45,007 nucleotides of DNA from Thiotrichaceae bacterium (GTDB taxonomy: Bacteria; Pseudomonadota; Gammaproteobacteria; Beggiatoales; Beggiatoaceae): positions 1 to 45,007 of the forward strand of contig JAABRD010000042.1 in assembly GCA_011391085.1 (NCBI GenBank), in the 5' to 3' direction. A model generated the notes under the pieces. It was not told the DNA's origin and ran no database searches. It worked only from the letters and a program-made list of their open reading frames with translations. A program made the translations under genes and the position numbers. The first letter of the stretch is position 1, and each line of letters begins with the position of its first letter. This document shows, one piece after another, positions 40,707-45,007 of the stretch.

Positions 40707-41157
40707 AAAATACCTCTCGTGGCGAAATAATGGTCAATACACCATAACCGTGTGACTGGTTAATTTGGTTATAGGCGGTCATTTTATCAAGTCTCACGAT
40801 ATGTTTGAAATTCCAAGACACGATGGCATCCGCTTTGGCCACGGTGGCAATGGCAACATGAGTAGCATCATCACGCCAACGAGTGCCTAGAATGGCGGCA
40901 TCTAAATAGGCATTACGAAGTTTTATCACTGCCGTTGTCACTTCAAACTTCTCAATCTGAGTGGCGGGCAAGGTGGCCAATAATTCTCGAACTCTTGCAA
41001 GTGCAGGTTGCAATTCGTCGAGAACCACTTGGCTTAATAACAAAATGCACCGTCTTTGTTTAACACCGTCAATCAACCGTCGTGAGTCGGTTTCAAATTC
41101 GGGGTCAAAGTAGCCACCAATCACGGAGGTGTCGGCATAGATTCTTAATAATTTCAT
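40684..41157 (-). CDS. PIN-domain protein, toxin-first module
   Basis: 157 residues from ATG 41157: MKLLRIYADTSVIGGYFDPE carries the first Asp, LLSQVVLDELQPALARVREL the Glu, and WRDDATHVAIATVAKADAIV with SWNFKHIV the later Asp and N-x-x-H. This is the same branch as the protein at 19386. A longer frame to 41217 has no better start. The gene overlaps its small partner. Confidence 0.87.
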   Translation of the reverse strand: MKLLRIYADTSVIGGYFDPEFETDSRRLIDGVKQRRCILLLSQVVLDELQPALARVRELLATLPATQIEKFEVTTAVIKLRNAYLDAAILGTRWRDDATHVAIATVAKADAIVSWNFKHIVRLDKMTAYNQINQSHGYGVLTIISPREVFFDEPATD

Positions 41158-41207
41158 TTGGGTTGAAGAGGAGAATTTAATTTGAGGGTGATACAGAGTG
41201 AAATTGT

Positions 41208-41392
41208 AGGTGGGCAACAGATTTTTCGTTGCCCACTAAATTTAAAGTCTGAATGGTGGGCAAACCAAAGGACGTTTATCCACCTTACACGGCTGGCAGG
41301 GTGAGTCACGCGCCTTATCGTTACCCACCAAATTCTATTTTTGACGAGGAGAATGGGGGGCAAACAAGAGGAGGTTTGCCCACCCTACAGGG
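41208..41392. repeat. GTGGGCAAC repeat cluster
   Basis: GTGGGCAAC (41210-41218) and GTTGCCCAC (41228-41236) form a perfect hairpin. Diverged units GTGGGCAAACCAAAGGACGT and GGGCAAACAAGAGGAGGTTT / GCCCACCCTAC follow to 41392. They resemble 23843-23927. A related unit lies at about 40410-40450. Confidence 0.75.
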
Positions 41393-41393
41393 A

Positions 41394-41702
41394 TCAGTTT
41401 GGGTCATTGTTTTTTTTCCCACTCAGTTCATCATTGAAGCCTTCAATAAGTTCCTCATCTCCATCACTAAACCTCGCAAATCTATTATAGTCACTAACAT
41501 TTTTCGCTATTCCATCTTCCTCTTCTTCAACTTCAGCCCTAAACCTCGCTCTGTCGATGTTACGAAGATACTGCGCTTCTACCTCTTCCCTAGATATTTG
41601 ATTTTCAGATTTTTCTTGTGTCATTTGATTTTCCTCTACACGCATCTCTGGTTTGCGAAAATTCCTTATCCATTCAATCATTCCTGCCAATTTTTGAATC
41701 AT
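41394..41702 (-). CDS. Hypothetical acidic protein (102 aa)
   Basis: The product MIQKLAGMIEWIRNFRKPEM continues as a charged helix (SREEVEAQYLRNIDRARFRA, EVEEEED) and ends in a disordered acidic tail. It has no cysteines and no known family. It is on the same strand as the radical SAM gene and its peptide, about 200 bp further downstream across a repeat, so it could belong to that locus, but nothing proves it. ATG 41702 is chosen over a longer frame. Confidence 0.55.
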   Translation of the reverse strand: MIQKLAGMIEWIRNFRKPEMRVEENQMTQEKSENQISREEVEAQYLRNIDRARFRAEVEEEEDGIAKNVSDYNRFARFSDGDEELIEGFNDELSGKKNNDPN

Positions 41703-41824
41703 ACTTAAACATCCTCTCCTAATATAAGTCCAGTTGATTAACAACTCAATGTAAGTCGAGAATGGTGCGTGGGACGCACCCTACTTCCCATGCAGGCTAC
41801 GCTTGCTGTTGTACTTAAAGTCTG

Positions 41825-41853
41825 AGGGATAACACCCCTGGGGTGTTATCCCT
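41825..41853. repeat. Perfect AGGGATAACACCCC palindrome
   Basis: AGGGATAACACCCC (41825-41838) and GGGGTGTTATCCCT (41840-41853) pair perfectly around one base. It lies 46 bp after the peptide gene's stop and could act as its terminator. At 41886-41899 the sequence AGGATATTACTATA is a miniature-element end that reaches the stop codon of that peptide gene. Confidence 0.8.
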
Positions 41854-41898
41854 GCTGGCTGGCCAAACTCATTATGGGACAACTAGATAAGGATATTA

Positions 41899-42114
41899 CT
41901 ATATAGCTACCCACGCTCTTTGCCCAAAGTAAAACCGCCGTACCGCAGTGTCGCAGTCACAGGCGTCGCAGTCACAGCACACGTCCTCAACATCACAAAA
42001 ATCGCACCAATCGCAAGTACTCATAGGCTCTCCAATAATATTGCCAGTCCAACTATCCAATTTCTCAATATGCTCACCTTGAAGACTTGCGAAAAAACTA
42101 TGTAGTGCAGTCAT
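41899..42114 (-). CDS. Candidate RiPP precursor peptide, Cys/Asp-rich core (71 aa)
   Basis: ATG 42114, with AAGGTG six bases upstream, starts inside the last 17 bases of the radical SAM gene, so translation is probably coupled. Residues 1-33 (MTALHSFFASLQGEHIEKLD, SWTGNIIGEPMST) look like a leader. Residues 34-55 hold eight Cys (34, 37, 40, 46, 47, 49, 52, 54), seven of them directly followed by Asp: CDWCDFCD, VEDVCCDCD, ACDCD. The tail TAVRRFYFGQRAWVAI runs into a miniature-element end that supplies the TAG stop. Peptides beside SPASM enzymes are commonly thioether-crosslinked (sactipeptides, ranthipeptides); in ranthipeptides such as freyrasin Cys bonds to Asp. A small metal-binding protein is the alternative. 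Confidence 0.7.
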   Translation of the reverse strand: MTALHSFFASLQGEHIEKLDSWTGNIIGEPMSTCDWCDFCDVEDVCCDCDACDCDTAVRRFYFGQRAWVAI

Positions 42115-43159
42115 TTTGTTCACCTTTTTTTCTTCGACAGTTAATAATAGGGCGAAAATCGAATTTATTCCACCAAAGTGGACATCCCCCTTTACAGTAA
42201 AACCTATATTTACATTCAATACACTCACTACTGCGGTAAACTGACACGGTCTCTCGTAAACTTGAGAGTTTTTTGGAGTTCCAAAACTCAGTGAAGCTAG
42301 AAGTGTCTGTAAAAATACTTTCTGCTTCTGTTGATGAGGCTATGTCCATATTAGAAAGGTGAGTACACACAGTGATAGCCCCATCTTCCTTGATCACTAT
42401 TCCAAGTCCTTTGTCCACAGGACAATTAAAGAAAAGATTTCCCTCTTCAACAAGATTATCAAGTAATTCTTCTTCTATAGCACACCAAGGAAGACTAAAG
42501 ATAAAGCAATGATGTTGTTGTTTTTGTTTGCAATACCCATTTATAATGCGAATCGCTTCGGTGTAGGTTGCAGGATTTACCTCATGGTTTGGATCGTCTA
42601 TCGAAGGCATACCCATCGTGAAAGTAAGTTTTACATTCTCGCGCTTTGCAAGTTCAATAAACTCAATAATATGATTGATATTCTCCTTTCCCAAAACAAC
42701 ATTTACCGCATGCGTTAGCCCATTAGCATTCAATACACGAATAGCAGAAATGGCTTCTTCAAAGCCTTTGGGTCGTCCAGTGTTTTCAAGGTAGTGTTCT
42801 GAATTGGCACCATGAAGTGACACAATTGCACGGATGTTTTTATTTCCAATCCAACTGGATGGAAATTTTCTTGCTAACACGCGTCCGTTAGTTATGAAAG
42901 ATACCATAAAGTTTTGTTCAGTGGCTAGATAGTTTACGATTGATTCATATTCCTTATGTAGGCTAGGTTCGCCACCTATTACAGTACATCTTTTGGTGCC
43001 CGCTTTACGGAGTGTTTCAGCCGCCTTTTTGATAACATCAACATCCAGAAAAACGGGGATTTCAGATCCACTCCGATAGCACCAAGAACATGAGTTATTA
43101 CAGATTCCCGTTAAAGAAAACCAAACTCTAATTGGAATCACAGGTTTTTTAGTATTCAT
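42098..43159 (-). CDS. Radical SAM/SPASM protein, probable peptide-modifying enzyme
   Basis: 353 residues. TGICNNSCSWCYRSG (about residue 17) is the C-x3-C-x2-C site of the SAM-cleaving 4Fe-4S cluster; VIGGEPSLHKEY is the GGEP motif. The C-terminus has a SPASM-like cysteine set: FNCPVDKGLGIVIKEDG and AITVCTHLSN, then SSECIECKYRFYCKGGC and late Cys residues, for auxiliary clusters. No RRE/PqqD-like leader-binding domain is fused. The peptide gene begins before its stop codon. No transporter or protease gene is in the window. Enzymes with this layout modify ribosomal peptides or, less often, act as anaerobic sulfatase-maturing-like enzymes. The start ATG 43159 follows GAGGAT about ten bases upstream. 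Confidence 0.88.
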   Translation of the reverse strand: MNTKKPVIPIRVWFSLTGICNNSCSWCYRSGSEIPVFLDVDVIKKAAETLRKAGTKRCTVIGGEPSLHKEYESIVNYLATEQNFMVSFITNGRVLARKFPSSWIGNKNIRAIVSLHGANSEHYLENTGRPKGFEEAISAIRVLNANGLTHAVNVVLGKENINHIIEFIELAKRENVKLTFTMGMPSIDDPNHEVNPATYTEAIRIINGYCKQKQQHHCFIFSLPWCAIEEELLDNLVEEGNLFFNCPVDKGLGIVIKEDGAITVCTHLSNMDIASSTEAESIFTDTSSFTEFWNSKKLSSLRETVSVYRSSECIECKYRFYCKGGCPLWWNKFDFRPIINCRRKKGEQNDCTT

Positions 43160-43595
43160 TACACTATCATCCTCAATGGGTTACTTAAAGCATTTTACGG
43201 CAAATGTCCAATGTCAAAAAATCACAACCTCACCTTACTCATCCAAAATAAAATAAGGTGTATAATATCAATACTTCGGACAATTTGGTAAAACACATAA
43301 AAAATATATGTATTTAAAGAGAACAGTGAAAATGAGAAAATATGGTTTATCACAACGCTATTTTCCATAATTTTATTCAAGGTTCTCATGCGCATAATTC
43401 AATTTCTCCTAACTTGTTGATATAAAAATTTTAGGAATCAATTGATTTAAACGTCTACTGCCCCACAATGCGGTTTCATTTTTCTTTTTCAAGATATTAA
43501 TCTTTAAAAAAATTATTAACCATAATAAATATTGTTATTTTGCACACGTAGTTTTGGTTTTAAATCCTATAAAAATGATATTGTTTTCTGAAGTT
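43160..43595. other. AT-rich gene-free region upstream of the radical SAM gene
   Basis: Mostly A/T with no repeats from the families seen elsewhere and no open frame. It must hold the promoter of the radical SAM operon on the minus strand; several TATAAT-like boxes are present, but AT bias makes any one choice unsafe. Confidence 0.6.
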
Positions 43596-44126
43596 CTACT
43601 TTAACAGACAAGGTATAAATTTCCGTTTCCAAACCGGCATCATATCGTAAATCGTCTGCATGGCAACATCCCAACCCAATCCCATCCAGCCATTACCGCC
43701 CGCCAAGTTATATTGCACCGCCAACTGTGGTTGCATTCCCACCCGCCCAGGCGGCACCTCCAACGGATAACTCAAGCCCGCACTCCCCATATTATTCGCC
43801 TGCGGTGGTTCAATCAAAGTCACGCCCGTCCCAGGGTCCGTCGCCTTAATATCCTTGATTTGATTCGGATTATAAGACACCGTATCCGGCGCTTCGGGCG
43901 AGGTCACCACCGAATTAATCATATCCGTAAAATGATCCGTCAAACTCGTCACCGCCTGTCCCTGAGTATCAACACTCTCCCGTTCCAGCGGTTGCCAATG
44001 ACCTAACTCCTCATCATAGTAATAAGTCTTAATTTCCTGTTCCGTATAACCTTCGGGCAACAAAGACAAATCAAAACTTGTGTGCAACACCTTTTTTAGT
44101 GTGTCAAAGTACCGGTAGGATGACAT
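43596..44126 (-). pseudogene. SpvB/Rhs-type secreted toxin fragment
   Basis: The 176-residue frame contains the family hallmark AGLSYPLEVPPGRVGMQPQL followed by AVQYNLAGGNGWMGLGWDV, found near the start of SpvB-domain (TcdB/Rhs-like) proteins of 1500-3000 residues. Before it is WQPLERESVDTQGQAVTSLT followed by DHFTDMI, the usual preceding segment. The frame ends 21 residues after GLGWDV in unrelated sequence (MMPVWKRKF), and its 5' end is cut by the palindrome at 44128-44193. Only a small internal part remains. Confidence 0.8.
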
Positions 44127-44127
44127 C

Positions 44128-44193
44128 TAGGTTTAGGAAAGCTGACCCTGCGGGATTTTTAATTCCCGTGGAGTTTCAGCTTTCCTAAACCTA
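44128..44193. repeat. Palindromic element at the broken end of the Rhs fragment
   Basis: TAGGTTTAGGAAAGCTGA (44128-44145) and TCAGCTTTCCTAAACCTA (44176-44193) are perfect 18-bp arms. Inside, CGGGA and TCCCG form a second small stem. It touches the start codon of the fragment and may have inserted there. Confidence 0.8.
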
Positions 44194-44805
44194 AATCTAC
44201 TCAACGAGTCAACTTACCTGCCTCTGCGTGGAAACGAGAAACCATAAATGTTGTGGTGTTGCACACAAGTAATAATATTAACGACCTTTTGCCCACCGCC
44301 CCCAATATAAGGTCTTAACCACCCCAACTCAACATGTCCCCCGCTAGAAATTAGGCTAGGAATTGGCTAGTCATTTTCCAAAAGCATAAAACACTTTGAC
44401 AAACGGTGAATAAAAAGTTGACAAGATTCTCATCCCCTCTTATCATGGTAACGAATAGAAATTTTGTCATGATGGCAGCACGTCTGATTATGTTGTTCAC
44501 ATTGTGGTATGTGATAACTGACTAAGTCAGCCACTCGATGCCCAATAATAAGGTCTCAACTCCCCTAAAACCACTTGCCAAAGTTAGAGATTTGGCTAGG
44601 AATTTGAAAATTCAGATAAAACATGTCAGAATAAAATTTGCCGCGTTGGGGACGAACCTTCTTTAAATCAACTAGCCTTAATTAGTTATTTAGTTAGGAA
44701 TAGGCTAGGAATATTGACCGTAGCAATGGTGACACATTGGAACGGTTAATCACAAACTTTTGAGATTCAGGAAACAAACCAATCAACGTTGGAGGATTTA
44801 ACAGA
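44194..44805. repeat. Gene-free region with diverged direct repeats
   Basis: Two units of about 60-70 bp, beginning AATATAAGGTCTTAACC (about 44304) and AATAATAAGGTCTCAACT (about 44546), each end in GGCTAGGAATT-like sequence. A third AGGCTAGGAAT lies near 44700. The pattern suggests decayed tandem copies. No gene is seen before 44806. Confidence 0.55.
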
Positions 44806-45007
44806 GTGCCAGAAATTTGTAGATTTTACGGAATCATCGTCAAAATGTTCTTCAATGACCATAATCCGCCCCATTTCCATGCGAAATATTAAGACCAAGA
44901 AGCCATTGTTGATATTCATTCTCTTCAAATTCTCAAAGGTTCTTTGCCAAAAAGGGCCAGGATGATGGTAGTGGAATGGGCGTTGGAACATCGTGAAGAA
45001 CTCTTGG
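44806..45007 (+). pseudogene. DUF4160 protein gene broken by a stop codon, cut by the window end
   Basis: From GTG 44806, with GGAGGA nine bases upstream, it reads PEICRFYGIIVKMFFNDHNP, PHFHAKY, then TAA (44890-44892), then DQEAIVDIHSLQILKGSLPK and MMVVEWALEHREELL. This is the DUF4160 fold, in which the stop replaces a residue of the HFHAxYxxxEA strand. DUF4160 genes commonly pair with DUF2442, as small accessory modules. Only the one nonsense codon is seen within the window. Confidence 0.75.

Noticed and set aside
41899-42228. Longer 109-aa form of the Cys/Asp peptide
   Set aside because: The extension overlaps the radical SAM cysteine-rich C-terminus in another frame. ATG 42114 has a proper ribosome site and starts a leader-like segment.
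44767-44991. A 74-aa minus-strand frame
   Set aside because: It is the antisense of the DUF4160 remnant, whose plus-strand translation clearly matches a known family.

Overview
The window looks like chromosome from a gammaproteobacterium of the large sulfur-bacterium type (Beggiatoaceae/Thiotrichales). This is an inference from three things: the housekeeping order ispE - tRNA-Gln - prs - rplY - pth and the envC/ctpA pair, the crowd of PIN-type toxin-antitoxin modules, and intergenic spaces packed with dispersed palindromic repeats. No complete insertion sequence, rRNA or CRISPR array is visible.

Layout. 1-6.5 kb: an uncharacterised conserved protein, a nested palindromic repeat, then ispE, tRNA-Gln, prs, a decayed ATPase/TOPRIM-like gene pair, rplY and pth. 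6.5-11.1 kb: a secreted RNase T2, two hypothetical genes, pyrD and glmU. 11.4-17.8 kb: an operon-like run from a strong promoter, holding a Ser/His-rich protein, a 606-aa coiled-coil protein, a DUF433/DUF5615 toxin-antitoxin pair, an HSPA12-like Hsp70, a small disordered protein and a coiled-coil protein with a GrpE-like end. 17.8-22.9 kb: an accessory island in which three degenerate copies of a GrpE-like tail each stand just ahead of a toxin-antitoxin module, followed by a VapC-RelE chimera and a PD-(D/E)XK-like protein. 23.1-26.0 kb: an anaerobic ribonucleotide reductase locus in which the glycyl-radical segment appears as a separate 61-aa gene. 26.6-34.9 kb: a methyltransferase, a TPR membrane protein, yajL, ctpA, envC and two near-identical Uma2 genes. 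35.8-39.0 kb: two exported proteins (a coiled-coil protein and a PEGA + phosphate-binding-like protein). 39.4-45.0 kb: two more PIN modules, a group II intron remnant, a radical SAM/SPASM gene followed by a short Cys/Asp-rich peptide gene, an Rhs/SpvB fragment and a broken DUF4160 gene.

Best candidates for something undescribed: (1) the radical SAM/SPASM enzyme translationally coupled to a 71-aa peptide whose core alternates Cys and Asp, which looks like a ribosomally made, modified peptide (RiPP) locus; (2) the HSPA12-like chaperone operon with its own GrpE-like partner, and the repeated GrpE-tail remnants that precede successive toxin-antitoxin modules; (3) the split NrdD. The intergenic DNA has its own logic: several palindrome families are nested inside one another as interchangeable parts, a hairpin family marks gene 3' ends, and some repeats supply stop codons to genes.
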